Assembly: GCA_014529385.2 (NCBI GenBank)
Contig: CM043946.1
Coordinates: 35,357,558 to 35,421,557 of the forward strand
Length of the DNA: 64,000 bases
From: Adiantum capillus-veneris
Taxonomy: Eukaryota > Streptophyta > Polypodiopsida > Polypodiales > Pteridaceae
Direction of reading: 5' to 3'
Position numbers and translations under genes: made by a program. Shown here piece by piece: positions 10,676 to 25,683 of this stretch. Each line of letters opens with the position of its first letter. The first letter of the stretch is position 1. The notes under the pieces are model-generated. The model made no database searches. It had not been told where the DNA came from and was given only the letters and a program-made list of their open reading frames with translations.

Positions 10676-12996
10676 GCGGAAAGACATAGGAAGCTTTGAG
10701 CAATGAGATTTTATGCTTCTGGAATAACACAAACATTACACACAAGGTATAATGGTTATATAGGAAGGAGGAGGAAGAGAAGATAGTAGAGGTTGTGTCT
10801 TTCTATCATGGTGAGGGAGTAAATGTCCCACGTTCAGCAAGGGCAACCAAAGTAATGACTAGTGATAATAAGTGGACAGTATGCTATATGAATGAGAGAG
10901 TGTTATTAAGTGATATTTTCATGAGTGCACCTTTACCAATAAAGATATGTCTAAAAATGTAAAATCTAGATTTTTTAAAATTCTAAGTACAATAATTATA
11001 TTATGAGATTTATAAATATAGAGAAAAGTTATCATCACGTCAGAAAGTATAAAGATTTATGCTATATTTTATTATTAATTAACTGAGGTGGGAGGGAAAA
11101 AACCTATATAGCTACATTTGCATTATATATTTTTATTCTATTTAGAATTTGGACGTATTATAACTTTATGTTTTTCAACAACTTAAATTCAAAGAATATG
11201 ACAAATTCAAAGCTCAAATCCTACAGTATTTATTTACCACTAACCAACATAAAAAAAGACACGAGACATACATCCACGCAAGCATCAACTCTCTTGAAGC
11301 ACGTCATGTGTACTTATCCACAATTCCTCTCGAGGCTCCTATCATAAATAAAGTTTTCCTAATAAATTAAAAAGAGAAATCGGACTTAAATTACTATCCC
11401 CCAATGAAATCGGATTTATTAATTAGATAAGCTTAGAGAATAAAACCCATAATGGAGAAGAATCCATAGCAGGGCATCTTCTCATCGTCACAGCTTATCC
11501 AAAATTCCAAATCATACCAAAATATTTAAAGCTTGCTCAGTCTAGACTTCTCATCTTTAGTCATCTAAGATCTTGAGGAAATGTAAGACATCATCACAAA
11601 CAACCATACTATAAGAGTGAACAGCATACCAGAAACGCTTTCTTTTAATTGGCTAACAAGCTAAACAAAAATCCTCTATGCACACAACCGTCGGGTTAAA
11701 TCACATCAACAGAAAATGCGACAAAGCAGGCCTAATGTTTCTCATTATTAGCATCTGTGAATGTTGCAGCACAAAAATACAATCTAGAAGAGGCATGGGA
11801 GTAAGGATGATTTGAGAATCGCCACAGATAGAAGTATAAACAGCTCCTCACTCAATGTGTGCAATGCATAACCCAATCCCAACTGAGCTCGGTCTCTGCA
11901 CAAACCCAAAGCTTGCCGCACCTCCGAACACAAGCTGCACACACCATCGTAAACATCAGAGTTGTAGTTAACCAAAAGTTTAAATATATTGCACACCATC
12001 GTAAACATCAGAGTTGTAGTTAACCAGAAGTTTAAATATATTGCAGATATTTATGTCGACAAGATGACGCCTGGTTACATAACAACAACATAAGCTGGGC
12101 CATTCCCCGAGAGAAGCAACAAAACCGCCGTGTCTGACACCTTAGACAAAAGCCTCATGGCAGTGCAAATGACGAGAAACAACATAGCAAGACTGACGCA
12201 GAGTGAAATGGGAACTCGTTGCTCAGAACTCCTGTAGCTTCACCTAGCATCACAACACAATGCTACATGAAACACAATGCCACCTGCATCACAGCAGCAA
12301 AGGATGTACATCAAAAGGACACCCAAGCAAACAAATGTTCAGGGCCCTTTTTCATTCTACCCAAATCTACATATTTCCTTTAACTTCTATACTTCTATAC
12401 TTTATTTTTTGTTTCAATCATACAAATCCCGTGCGAGTCACACCAAACGTTCTTATGAGTGTACAATGTACATGGTCGCTTGGTGGCACTTAAATCCATA
12501 ACTCAAGTCATAAAAGTCAAGTACTTGACCAACCGAGTTAGCTTCTATAGTTCTATACTTTATTTTTAAGAGCTTTAGAAAATGTTGTACCCTCAACGTA
12601 TCTTTGTGTGATCGAGGCTGAGATCAAACAATACTGAGTTAAAATCTAGTTTTTGAAATCTCCACGCTTTGTTGTCTTAGTAGCAATCTTCGGAAAAATC
12701 ATTTTCCCAAACATACTAAATTCCTTTCCTTGAATTTTTTAAAGAGGAAAGTTTAGAAAATTAGGTTTATTAGTTGGGTTTTTACACTATTTTTATATAT
12801 TTTGGGGTGGGATTTCTCTTTTTCCCTCTGCCCTCACCAGCATTTTTGAAATTGAAAACGACACGATATTAAGCGGAGACACATTTTTCCCGAACACTGC
12901 TTAGCAGCCCTCAAGATGTATGGATTGTATGTTGTAGCTTTGTACAAACTTGCAAAGTAGGATGGTCTTTAAGTCAAACCGACAATATCAAAATGT
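10676..12996. other. Intergenic stretch without recognised genes
   Basis: AT-rich DNA. I see no ORF with protein-like composition, apart from a 52-bp tandem duplication listed separately. Confidence 0.5.
11941..12044. repeat. 52-bp tandem duplication
   Basis: Two adjacent copies (11941-11992 and 11993-12044) beginning acaccatcgtaaacatcag, differing at about one position. Confidence 0.9.
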
Positions 12997-15252
<2,256 letters not shown>

Positions 15253-15413
15253 TGATCCAGCAACGCACGGGTCAGTGGGGTCACACACTAGTATATAATG
15301 GAATTGCAAAAGTTTTCGTCTTGCAATTTCAAGGCCCGTAGTAGTAATAAAATTAAATCAAGGGTTAAATTAAGGTGTGACAGCCTCTTCTTCCCGCAGG
15401 TAGCTAATAGCCA

Positions 15414-17536
15414 ATGGCCAATATGGTTTTGATCAAGCGTCCAATGCTGCTTCTTTGGGTCTCAATGCTAATGCTAGGCAGCATGCAACTCAGCAGAGGG
15501 GATTACAAAATGGACTCGAACTCCGTGCTAATCCCATCCTCTACACCATTGCAATCGCCCTCTTCCGCCTTCGTGCTCTCCTTTCGCCCACCCCCTGCCT
15601 CTGCGGATAGCTCCACCAATCTCTACCTGGCTATCTCCTTTGCCTTCGATGCTGCTGCGCAGAAGGGCCCTCCCGCGTGGGTGGCTAATCGCGACAATGC
15701 GGTGTCGTCAACTGCAAAACTCACCCTTTTATCCGATGGAGACCTTAGCCTTTCAGACCCCTCTGTATCCCCTTCTCCCATTTGGTCATCTGGGACATCC
15801 AATCTGGGGGTTGTGCAACTGCAGCTTCTTGACTCTGGCAACCTTGTTCTCCTCAACAATAAATCTGATTATGTGTGGCAAAGCTTCTCTTTCCCCACAG
15901 ATACACTTCTTCCAACCCAGAATTTTACTCTCGAGTCCTCGATTCTGAATTATGTGTAGCAGGAGGTCGAAGCTTGGAGCAGGGGGTTTCGGAACTGTGT
16001 ATAAAGGGAAGCTCCAGGATGGTACAATGGTTGTAGTTAAGCAATTAGAGGGCGTTTCGCAGCAAGAAAATCAGTTCCGGGCAGAGATCGCAACTCTTGG
16101 TCATATTCATCACATCAACTTGGTACGGCTGGTTGGCTTCTGCTCTGAGGGAACCCACAGATTGCTAGTGTATGAGTTTGTGGAAAATGGGTCCCTTGAT
16201 CAGATACTCTTTGAGGCAGGCAGTAATGGCGCCAAAATCGATGTTCTTGACTGGGGCACAAGGTTCCAAATCTGTTTGGGCGTTGCACGGGGAATACATT
16301 ACTTGCATGAAGAATGCCTAGATTGCATCCTGCATTGTGACATCAAGCCCCAAAATATACTACTGGATGGAAGCTTTATTGCTAAAGTAGCGGATTTTGG
16401 TCTCGCATATCTGTATAGCCGCGACCACACTGTGAAGATGACTACCATTAGGGGTACAAGAGGATACTTGGCACCAGAATGGGTCCTTAATCTACCCATC
16501 ACATCAAAAGCAGATGTGTTCAGCTATGGCATGTTGGTGATGGAGATTGTAAGCGGCCGAAAGAATTACTTGTACACAGAGTCAGCCATGGAGGATGCCA
16601 ATGATAAGTGGTACTTTCCAGTATGGGCGTATGGCAAGAAGGTGGAAGAGGATAGTTATCTTCTCCATGGAAATAGGCTGTGTTACTCTCTTCATGAGAA
16701 AGTGATGTATGAATCCCATGCTCCCCCCCCCTGCATTGCGGATAGAGGGATTCAACCTACTCTTCGAGGAGTAGAGACATATTTCTATTGGCCTATCATC
16801 AAAATGGACATACAAGACTGTGTCAAAATGTATGGTATGCCAAAAGATAAAATATAATTGGGGGAAGCAATCTGGATTGCTCCAGTCTTTGCTAATTCCT
16901 AATTCACCATCTAAGAGCATATCCATGGATTTTATCTGTGGATTGTCCAAATCCATCCATGCTCGAGTTCACTTAATAATTATGTGACTATCACATGAGT
17001 GCAACAGAAGGGGTTATTAAATTTCATTTTTTCTCATATTTCACATACAAAAGGGTATCGTAAATGGAATTGGGAAAACAATTTACAGATTGAATAAGAA
17101 AAGGGTGCATCTTAATTGTCAAAAATTCACAGATAATGAGTTTTAGAGATAGTCACCGAACACACGTGATATACATAATTTATACATAGTGCACCCGTCA
17201 AGCATCCATAGGAATACGAGAATGCGGACAATAATAAACAGGTTTTGCTCCATTGATTATCAGCAAGTAGAGTTAGTGTTGAAGGTAGCCTTTGCTTGTG
17301 CACAGGGGGACATGAATGCAAGGCCTTCAATGGGGAGGGTGGTCCAAATGCTTGAAGGAAATTTGCCCGTTTCGGAAGCTCCGCCACCCTCCCTCTTTCC
17401 ACATGGTCAATTTGTTGATACCCATAATGCACTCTCTTCATCAAATACTTCTTCAACAAAAACTGCTCTCTTTGGCTCCAAAGCTTATAATAACTCGTCA
17501 AGCTCATCAACCATTTCCCGATTTGGGTCCCAATAG
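15414..17536 (+). pseudogene. Broken G-type lectin (S-domain-like) receptor kinase
   Basis: The first frame (15414-15959) has a hydrophobic signal peptide (LLLWVSMLMLGSMQL) and a bulb-lectin domain (WVANRDNAV, LLDSGNLVL, VWQSFSFPTDTLLP). The second frame (15952-16857) starts inside the kinase: glycine loop GAGGFGTVYKG, VVVK lysine, HCDIKPQN catalytic loop (non-RD because arginine is replaced by C), DFGLA and GTRGYLAPEW. The third piece (about 17250-17536) is the end of the C-lobe (VAFACAQGDMNARPSM, VVQMLEG) with an S/T-rich tail. The PAN/EGF region, transmembrane helix and juxtamembrane segment are missing, with the lectin joined to the kinase out of frame. An integrase fragment interrupts the C-lobe. 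An intact family member would be a plasma-membrane receptor kinase; this copy cannot be. Confidence 0.85.
16650..17245 (+). mobile_element. Inserted fragment containing a gypsy integrase zinc-binding (H2C2) segment
   Basis: Between kinase subdomains the frame runs without a stop into a segment typical of the integrase N-terminal module (LLHGNRLC, HEKVMYESHAPP, RGIQPTL, YFYWPIIKMDI), ending at a TAA (16855-16857). The expected second CxxC is degenerate. About 390 bases of noncoding DNA follow before kinase sequence resumes. I could not find target duplications at the edges. Confidence 0.7.
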
Positions 17537-18271
17537 TACATTCTTCTGGTAAATGCCAATGCCATCTGTCTAGCAAGGATAGATGGATGGATGATAGATT
17601 CACATACATATACATGAGCCTATGGGTGTGTGTTTTGCTACATTAAATTGGAGTGGGGAAGAACAAACATTTAAATAGAGCTCAGACATCTCCGACCGGA
17701 AGCTCGTCAACACCGGTCCGATGGGGGGGGCCGGTGGTTCCCTGCCCCCAATCGTACCTAGCTAGGGGTGTGGTGCCTCTCGAACAGAAGCTCATGATAC
17801 TATGCATTGTATAGAAGCTCATGATGTTGTGCATTGTATGAAAAACATTAAAAAGGACCTCAGTTTTCCTACATGAGAATATTTCTAAATCTTCTTGTGG
17901 TTGGAAGGTATTTTTCTTCTCTCTAATCTATAGTTTCTCCTCTCTCTCTCTCTCTCTCTCCCCAATCGCCATTCCGGTTCTCCGATCAATGCCTGCAGAG
18001 TTTGGGTATCTTGGCACTCACAAACTCGGTATCTCTGCAAGATTTCGTAAGTTCGCTTTTAAAATGTTCAGAAGGAATTGGGCTAGTGGGGTAAAGGCGA
18101 GGTCTCCGCTATAAGTTCAACTACCGCGGTCCGCGACATGCGGGTGTGGGTGTGTGTGTGTGAGAGCAATTCTGTAAAACTAGTTGATGTGAAGCATCTG
18201 ATTGCAAAAAAAATAAATGTTGTGAATTCTTTGTTCCCCCAGCAAAAAGGTTTACACCCACCTCTACTTAC
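17537..18271. other. Stretch without recognised genes
   Basis: Contains a (CT)n run at about 17938-17960, a short (GT)n at 18150-18162 and an inexact repeat of cagaagctcatgat (17783-17825). Nothing else recognised. Confidence 0.5.
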
Positions 18272-18494
18272 TTTTTTTTTTTTTTTTTTGGAGAAAGAGA
18301 GAACTCACTCTGTGAGGTGGAGCATCCCAGGCTCGAGCTTGATAAGGTTGGCCAATCCATTATATGGACTAGGGGAACAACCCCTAAGGACTACATGTCA
18401 CACGAGCTGTCAAGGGGGTTTGAACCCAAGGGGCCTTAGACACAAGAGGCTCTTGCTCTATCAACTGAGCTAGCACTCGTTGACATCTACTTAC
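18263..18494. repeat. Target-site duplicates flanking the SINE
   Basis: TCTACTTAC occurs at 18263-18271, directly before the T-run, and at 18486-18494, directly after the tRNA-like head. Confidence 0.75.
18272..18485 (-). mobile_element. tRNA-derived SINE (about 214 bp)
   Basis: Read on the minus strand it opens with a tRNA-like head. The A box is TAGCTCAGTTGATAGAGC (18455-18472) and the B box is GGTTCAAACC (18417-18426). These are internal RNA polymerase III promoter elements at near tRNA spacing. A tRNA-unrelated body follows, then an 18-base poly(A) tail (plus-strand T-run 18272-18289). Nine-base target duplicates flank it. It carries no protein and would depend on LINE enzymes for movement. 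Confidence 0.85.
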
Positions 18495-20158
18495 GTTCTT
18501 GCCTTAGCTCTATCTATCTATACTATTTATAATGGAGGGAGGGATTCCGACCCTCTCCCCCAAACACGTGGCACAAGCTCTTTACTTTCGGCAGTGTCCT
18601 TGAAGCCCGTCGGTTGCACAAGTGGACATCGAGACAACCTGGATTTTCGAGAGTGTAATGGAAATGGCCTATGAACTTTGAGAATAGAGGAACTAGGAGA
18701 ATTAGAGAAAGCATTTTTGTGAGACTACTTTGAGAACATAGAGGGTGAACTTATTTAGCGGTAGCAACCTAACCATAATACTTAATTAACTTGACATGAA
18801 CAATACTTTTGCAAGAGAGAGAGTTTAGAGAACTTGACAACAATTGAGGACCGGATTTATGTGGAAGCCGGTCCCCCCTCCAATAGGCTTTTGTATTATA
18901 GATTCTCCATCAAGAGAGACTTGGTACAATACAATCTTTTTATTCCTTGTGACCTAGGTGATGCAATGAAGATGGAAAGCTTCATGCATTATGAGCATAA
19001 CATAGACTTTTCAAAAAGCATTAACTATCCCTAGCCTTAGTCCCAAGGCCTCAAACACCTTGAAAGGTGGAGAGAGCTAGCGGGGAATGAGGGTAGGGAA
19101 GAGGAAGAAGAAACATTTATAGGAGAAACAAGCAATTCTTCACTTATCATCACTCTTCTTGCTAGAAATAATGAAGATGGATAATATGACAAGCTTAAGC
19201 ATTGAAGCATGGATCTTGGTTGGATTTGCATTCCATAGCCAAGAGTGTTGGTGTAAGCTCTCAACTTCTCTACTAGCTTGGAGAAGGAGCTTTTGCACTT
19301 TGCACTTCACACAATGAGAGAGTGTGTGTGTGTGTGTGTGTGTGGGAGAGTATATCCCCCCAAGCTAGCCCCCTCCTTGCCTTGGTCGACCCCCTCTTCT
19401 AGCACTAGCTTGCTTTTGATTGGACCTCCTCAAGCTTGGCCAATCACATGCTTAGTGCATATCAAGTAACAAGGGTAGCCTTGAGACAAGTATCCCCCTT
19501 TCCCCTTTGAGAGAGAGGACTTGATAAATTCATAGATAGTTAATTAAATTATCATTGGACTCCTTGGGAGGCCAACCAATAGGCTTTAGGCACACCATGA
19601 GGGCAACATTAAGAGGATCTTGACAAGTGTCCTATTTGCTTTCTTTGTACCAAGCTTGCCTTGTGTGAGGGTGTGTGTGTTCTCTTTCTAACCCCTACAA
19701 TGAGGGCTCGCCTCCCCCTTGTGTAGGGATATGCATTGACTTTGTGGAACACGTTACCCCCTCAAGCACCTTAGTCAGCAAGCACGACAAGCACCTTAAG
19801 CTTGGGTTGGGTTCCCACCTCAAGCACAGCCCTAGCTTTCCTAAAGTCAAAGGACTTTTAACACTAACCTTTGGAGGTCTTTAATGAAGCTAACCCTAAG
19901 GTCTTTAAGCTCCATTAGCTAGCCTTGCTCTTTGACAGACCTTCTCTCATTTAGACCCCTTTACCACTGACCTTGTGTTGAGATAGATCTGTAAGCACAT
20001 GTCTATATTCTAACCCTTGTTCTCGTTTATTCTTCCACATTAAATGATCATTTTAATATGAGAAAATCATTTGGATCGGTTAGATATTAGATTTTATGAC
20101 ATTACCTCTCTCTTGAAATCATAGTCGTCCTCAACTATGAGACAGAAGAGATAAAGCC
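18495..20158. other. Stretch without recognised genes
   Basis: Contains a (GT)n microsatellite at about 19320-19345. Otherwise mixed noncoding DNA, possibly decayed LTR material; no coding frame is convincing. Confidence 0.45.
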
Positions 20159-21061
20159 TGTTAGCGGATCGCCGCGCGACGGATGTCTGCAACATATCTT
20201 TTTGGTACTAACATAATGTCGATACTCAGGGAAGTGACTCGGATGGGGCACATAGACTCTATGAGATCGTCAATCTCACGAAGTGAACCTTAACAAGCAA
20301 ACACACTAACTCAACCAACAAACCAATACTCAATGATCAGGGAAATCTGTCTATGTCCTTTCTCAAGCTCTAGGTCATCATGCCATTTCGACACTCGAAC
20401 GGACGGCAATGAAACTTTAGGAGGAGGTCTAGGACACCTACGGACACAATCCTACCAAATCTGGTCGCAATTCGACAAGGTACCAAAATCACGATCCATC
20501 ATGAAAAAGGTCCTAAAAATTGCAATAGAACATGCCAGAAATGTCATCCTATGGTCTAAGAACACTCTCCTATGGTCAAAATGTCTAAAAACAGTGATTT
20601 AAGTACTCAAATCTACAATTACAGCTCACAGACACGTAGTCGCGAACCACAACAAAACTGACAATGCTTACACTTAATTTAAAGAGCAAAGATAGAGAAA
20701 CACAATGTAAGTTTCAAAACTAAAAATGGATTACCCAATCATTAGCTGCGATGATTAGTTGGAGGAGCTTGTAGCTTGAGTGTACGTTTTCAGAGCTCCC
20801 TTCTTCTCTAAAGATAAGCCTCCTTTCACCTTAAGGTTATTGAGCTTTATACCTAGGGAATTCTAAATAGCCAGTGGCCGGCTCACATGGACCTTTACAA
20901 ATATCATTACAGCATTACAACTCAGGGGATTGATCCACTACTCTGTAATCAGGATTTATACAAAGTATTACTACACTAGCTTGAAAAACTAATAGAGTAC
21001 AAATGTGATGTCCAGCTACGTGTCCGACCAATTGGGCGCCCATTCGATCTGTCCTCAAACA
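20159..21061 (-). repeat. Putative LTR of element G (903 bp)
   Basis: Runs from TGTTAGCGGATC to CCTCAAACA on the plus strand (TG...CA). It is followed at once by ttctccccttctt, a polypurine tract on the minus strand. It therefore looks like the 3' LTR of a minus-strand element. A TATA-type motif lies near 20852. No second copy is in the window. Confidence 0.6.
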
Positions 21062-21836
21062 TTCTCCCCTTCTTAATTCGTGTCGTCCCTTGACACGACC
21101 TTGTGCAGTCTTATCATAGGGTAGTCTTTAACTTTGTCTTCAAGGTTGGACTTCAGCTTGGGAAGTGCTTTGTCGTTGATGACGCTCCCCCCTTCCTTGA
21201 GTGATTCATATCTGCCGTGAAGAGTTCTTTTGATGTTTCTGTCTTTGTCATTGACTTGCAATACTTCACTAGCTTCAGCACTATGGAACTCCTTATGTTT
21301 TGTTGTTGGGAGCTTTTTTGTTGAAGTTATCATTGTTTGTTTGTTGTCTTTGTATGACATTCTTTGTCTTTCCATTGATTGTTGAATCTTTGTCTTCAAG
21401 GTTGGTCTTTAGCTTCGGAAGAGCTTTGTCATTGATGACACTCCCCCCTTCCTTGAGTGATTCATATCTTCCATGTTGTTGATACGTGATTTGATCTTTG
21501 ATTTTTGAGGCAATTTTTTTTAAATTTTTTTTTTCATTCGCCTCTTTGTTGCCAATCTTAGCCACCATGAAGAAGGATTTTAATGTTTTTGAGTTTATAG
21601 AACCAATCCTCTTTGTGGCGTGGACTTTATGATGGGTATGCTTTCCATGTCCACTGTAATTTGAGTTGTCTGCAATAGGTCATCAATGTTGAAGCACTAT
21701 GTGAGCTACTTTTGATTGTTGTTGATGACTCTCTTGCGTAATTTTTCATTGCTTGTCATCGTAGGCCATTCTTCATTTTTCCATTTCTTGTTGAAGCTTT
21801 GTTGTTGTCCTTGAATGGAAGATATGCTCTTGATAA
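21062..21836 (-). mobile_element. Internal remnant of element G
   Basis: Begins with the purine tract 21062-21074. A lysine-rich open frame (21073-21399) contains the motif GSVINDKALPKLK, which recurs in a second frame at about 21390-21475: an internal duplication of roughly 85 bases. No enzymatic domain was recognised. It ends where the LTR of element B begins. Confidence 0.45.
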
Positions 21837-22109
21837 TGTGCGCGTCTCTCGCACGTGTCAATGCAAGGGACTTGCCATACACCGTGTGCGAGCCACAAAT
21901 GGCTCCAAGCACACACAACTAGCATAAACTAGTAAGCTCAAGAGAGATCAAGGGTGTGTCACTCACCGCTCTACGCTCGCCTTTGTGGAGGATTCCTCGT
22001 CGCGATGAAGAAGGAGCTACCGCCAAGCCACGCTCAACCGCTTCGCCGCCGTCGTGCCTTCGTAATGCTCGATCACACACACAATCTCTCTCTCTCCCTC
22101 TCTCACTCC

Positions 22110-22143
<34 letters not shown>

Positions 22144-22436
22144 AGGAGAGGAAGAAGAAGGAGAAGATGGAGATGGAGCAAGAGCACTCTTCAATTGCAC
22201 AAATGAGAGAATAGGTCAATTTTAGGTTTAGACGACTTTTATATGAGCTCACCCCATTCACACTTGGGCGCCCATTCTTAGTCAACTAACCCTTGAATGT
22301 TCCAAATAGAGTGCGCCTCTCATCGGTGATCACTCTTACCCTTTTCCTATTGGACTGACAAGCCCGGTACCTGACTCTACCAAATAAATAATATGACGTT
22401 TGTCGTAGGTGATAGGAATGTGCGTGAGGGTTAACA
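21837..22436 (-). repeat. 3' LTR of element B (600 bp)
   Basis: Plus-strand edges TGTGCGCGTC and GGGTTAACA match the edges of the element A LTR, with internal blocks shared, including the (CT)n(AC)n microsatellite at about 22083-22142. Immediately outside on the inner side is the terminal purine tract 22437-22448. Confidence 0.85.
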
Positions 22437-22448
22437 TTCCCCCCTTCC
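22437..22448 (-). other. Terminal polypurine tract of element B
   Basis: Minus strand GGAAGGGGGGAA directly before the LTR start TGTTAACCC. Confidence 0.8.
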
Positions 22449-24066
22449 TGATGTAGATTCTGTCCTCGGAAGCTATTGAGTTGAAGCTCGTTTGCATGTC
22501 GAGGTGGAAGAGCATTTGAGATGAATGTCCCTAACCTTCTTCAGTCACTGCAAAATCAAACAACATTGGCACAGTAATTGCATTCTCATATACAATTAAA
22601 AATCATATGCAGTTGTAGATAAACAAATTGATTGGTAAAAAAATTTTAAACTATGTGTCAACAATAAACATTAAATTGTAATATAATAAAATGCATAAAC
22701 AGTTGTAAATGTCAAAAACTAAACAAGTATGGGGTCGCTAATTTAACGGTCGAAAGACACTGGAGGTCAACTATTAATACCATGGGCAAGCTTCTTAATT
22801 TTCTCTGGTCAATTAAGTTGTTTAATCGCAAGAGCCACGTATTTCATGTCCGAGGGCTGACTAGAGGCTATACCTAGAAGACCTTGTAGTTAAGCTACGA
22901 TAAAAGGAATTGCTCATGAAATCATTGCCTGATTTATCTCCTTTTCTTTGACCCCCCAAAGTCTTTTCACAGTAATTCAATTTTGATGTGTGTGCTTATT
23001 TTGTATGCCTTGGTTTTTTTGCTTTTCAAGGAAAAGCGCCCACACTGGGAACCTCTAGGGCTTTAGTACCATAGGTGATACATGTGAGTGAAGTACCAAA
23101 TCAAGCTGAGATTTCTCTTCCAGCTTAAGATTTTACATTGTGGCACTTTGATTTTTGTTTTATTTTGTTCGTTTTTATCATTTTAATTTTGCAGCTTTGG
23201 GGGGTCATATAACATTGTTACCCTCCCCAGGCTCATCACACTAGTAAACTCCCTTTATCATACTTAAGCTAAAGGTCAATAGGGACTAAGCCCACTAGAA
23301 AGCCCTAGTACATTGCACACAATGCTGCCTAAATCGGATTAAGAACCTAAGTAACCATTGATTCTTAGGAAGGTATTCCCCATGGTATTAAGAGAAGATC
23401 TCTAACGCCTAACTTGGTCAACTAGCTTAGTCGGACTGCTTTATCTTTAAACCTAGACAAGTAATTATGACAAGAAATCACATTGAATTTAATGTTTGAT
23501 ACTAAGCAAATGCAGTGAATATTATGCTACCAATCATAATTAAAGCAAACAAACATGAATGCAAAAAAGATAAGGGGAAATGCTAATGGACAAGAAACAC
23601 CTGTTTGTGTTGATGATCTCTCTTGATTTGAAGAGTGAATGAGAGAAAGATTCCATGAAGGTCCAAATCATAACCACAACAACACGTTCCTGTACACACT
23701 ATGAAACACAAAGAATACCTCTAGAAGGCACATCAGTGGGAAAAAAGAACTTTGTTGATCACTAAACTCTAAAACAGAAACACTCCTATTGTACTAATCC
23801 TACCTACCCTCCATCACTTGAGTGATGAGGATCAAAGGTGTTTGATGACATTGGTTTCTGTTTCACTATACCGGATGTGAATGTGTAGGTCTAGTCAATG
23901 TTATGACTTTTATTGTGCATACTCGTTTGCTAATTGCTCTTTCTCTTTATTATTTTGGTTTTTTTATGAGTATAAGGCTTTATATATACATTCCCTAAGA
24001 TTGGAGATTGAGAGTCAAGGAGGAAGGTTGAGAGGGAAGCAAGTGAATGATGGATGTCATCAAACA
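22449..24066 (-). other. 3' noncoding block of element B
   Basis: No convincing coding frame. From 23137 it aligns with 1-927 of element A, including a conserved TATA-type motif at about 23979-23988, roughly 80 bases inside the internal purine tract. Confidence 0.55.
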
Positions 24067-24078
24067 CTCCCCCCTTCC
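24067..24078 (-). other. Internal polypurine tract of element B
   Basis: Minus strand GGAAGGGGGGAG then TGTTTGATG, nine bases after the tail-ORF stop. Same placement and sequence as 928-939 in element A. Confidence 0.6.
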
Positions 24079-24087
24079 TTGGGTAGA

Positions 24088-25683
24088 TCATAACTTTTGG
24101 AATAATGTCGTCACCTTTTGAAACCAATTGCTCCAAGTTGTAATGGGTAAAGGTTTTAACCAATAGTTCTCGACCTCCCTATGCGTTTCATCTAGTTGCA
24201 AGGGTGGTAAGGTACTCTCCCATGATTTTATTTGCAACGTTGTTGTAGGTGGTGAATTTTCAACGGGAAGTGCAAACTCTTTTTTGTTTGTATGGATCTG
24301 TACAATGGTAGGTGGAGATTGTGTCGAAGCTTCTATTTCTGTATAGGAACTACATGAAGAGCAAGAAGCTTCATTTGACTTCCCTGTTCCTGAGCTAGGT
24401 GGAACAAATCGTTCTTTCTTTGGTACCCAAACTAGCTCTGGAACGGGTGTGTAGCATTCTGTGATTTTTTTCTTTTCGTGATCATCAATTTGTTTTGGAG
24501 CTACGGGATTGGGCTCACATGGGCTTGGTGACAAGTAAGAGCGCAATTTACGTTTTGGAACCCAGATTTGATCATTTCCTTCATAGTAGCCTTGGGATTC
24601 CAATAGTTTTTTAGGAATCCAACGCAACATTTTCTTACTTTTCTTGGAGTGAGTGGGACGTTTCTTATAAGGCTTCCATTTTTTAGCATCATCCATGGTC
24701 GCTAAAGAAGATTTAGGGACCCACTTGTATGTTTTTTTCGTTATATTAGGATGAGTCTTGTCAGAAGCTATATGCATTTCTTGTAGCATATTTAAGGGTA
24801 CAATTGGTGGCATTTCATCCCCCTCAGGTGTTACCCAGGTCGTCCCCCTGTTTCCCCAAGTGTCTATGGTTGCTGCTAGGTGGACCCAATCCACATTGTC
24901 TGACTCAATCATCCCAGGTAGTACATCCATATAAGGAGAATCTTCCCCAACATTAGTGTCCGCTTTACACGTGTAACAATACTGCAATGGGACTGAGTGA
25001 ATAGTGGTGTCAGATCTATGATCAATTATAAACATGTTTCCTAGAGGCTGTGCTCGACCAGTTACAAGATCTACTCGAGTAACAGAGTCTTGGAACTGTA
25101 AGTAGACATGGTTTTTAAACCAGTCATGCACCATTTTTGCTTCCCTCATGAAAGGACGTCCTAAGATCATCTCAGATGCCATAGTGTGCTTGAAGAAATC
25201 CATCACAATGAAGGTAACTCTTATTTTATGTCCAAAGACCTTGATCTTGAGATCTTATAGTATCCCAATAGGTTTAACAATAGACCCATTGGCCATCTTT
25301 ACTACTATGGTTGTGGTTCCAAGGTGAGGTTTTCCCATAGTTTCCCAGCAAATTTTAGTCACAATGCTAACCCCAACGCCACCATCAAGGATTCCCTTCA
25401 CAGTTAATCCCTTGGTAGTGATTGGTATGGTTGCATTGGATTCATCCCCCTCAAAGTATTGTCCCAACTTGTTAAGAGGTATTTCTACAACAGGGTTCTC
25501 ATCTAGGTTGGGTTGTGGATCTAAGTGTTCCTCCTCTATTGGCATCTCCTCCGCTCCATCCATCTTTGCAAATTGTGGTAGCCTGACCTTCAGTTCTCCA
25601 TTGAGAAAATCTCGAAGAGCTAAGAATAGCTCAGGGTCTCCATATAGTTTGGACATGATAGTGGTTCTAACTTTGGAAAAAGC
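24088..25683 (-). pseudogene. Protease and W-x-P-K tail of element B
   Basis: Two open stretches in one frame (25656-25255 and 25206-24088), broken by a TAA where element A has lysine. The protease motif is VLDGG-type again (ILDGGVGVS), with MILGRPFM downstream. The tail has KWVPK, RWIPK, IWVPK and VWVPK in the same order as element A and is free of stops. The joining region (LQYCYTC) is intact here but carries a stop in A. RT, RNase H and integrase are absent between protease and tail, as in A. Confidence 0.75.

Larger units (their letters stand above)
21837..25683 (-). mobile_element. Element B: second copy of the gag-protease-only family, 5' truncated
   Basis: Minus strand: protease, W-x-P-K tail, internal purine tract, 1.6 kb noncoding, terminal purine tract and 3' LTR. 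Homology to element A stops near 25683, where plus-strand element D begins. Gag and the 5' LTR are lost. Divergence from A (many substitutions, small indels) indicates an independent, older insertion. Confidence 0.8.

Noticed and set aside
18417-18472. Functional tRNA gene on the minus strand
   Set aside because: A and B boxes are present, but the acceptor stem does not pair, and a body, poly(A) tail and target duplicates make it a SINE.
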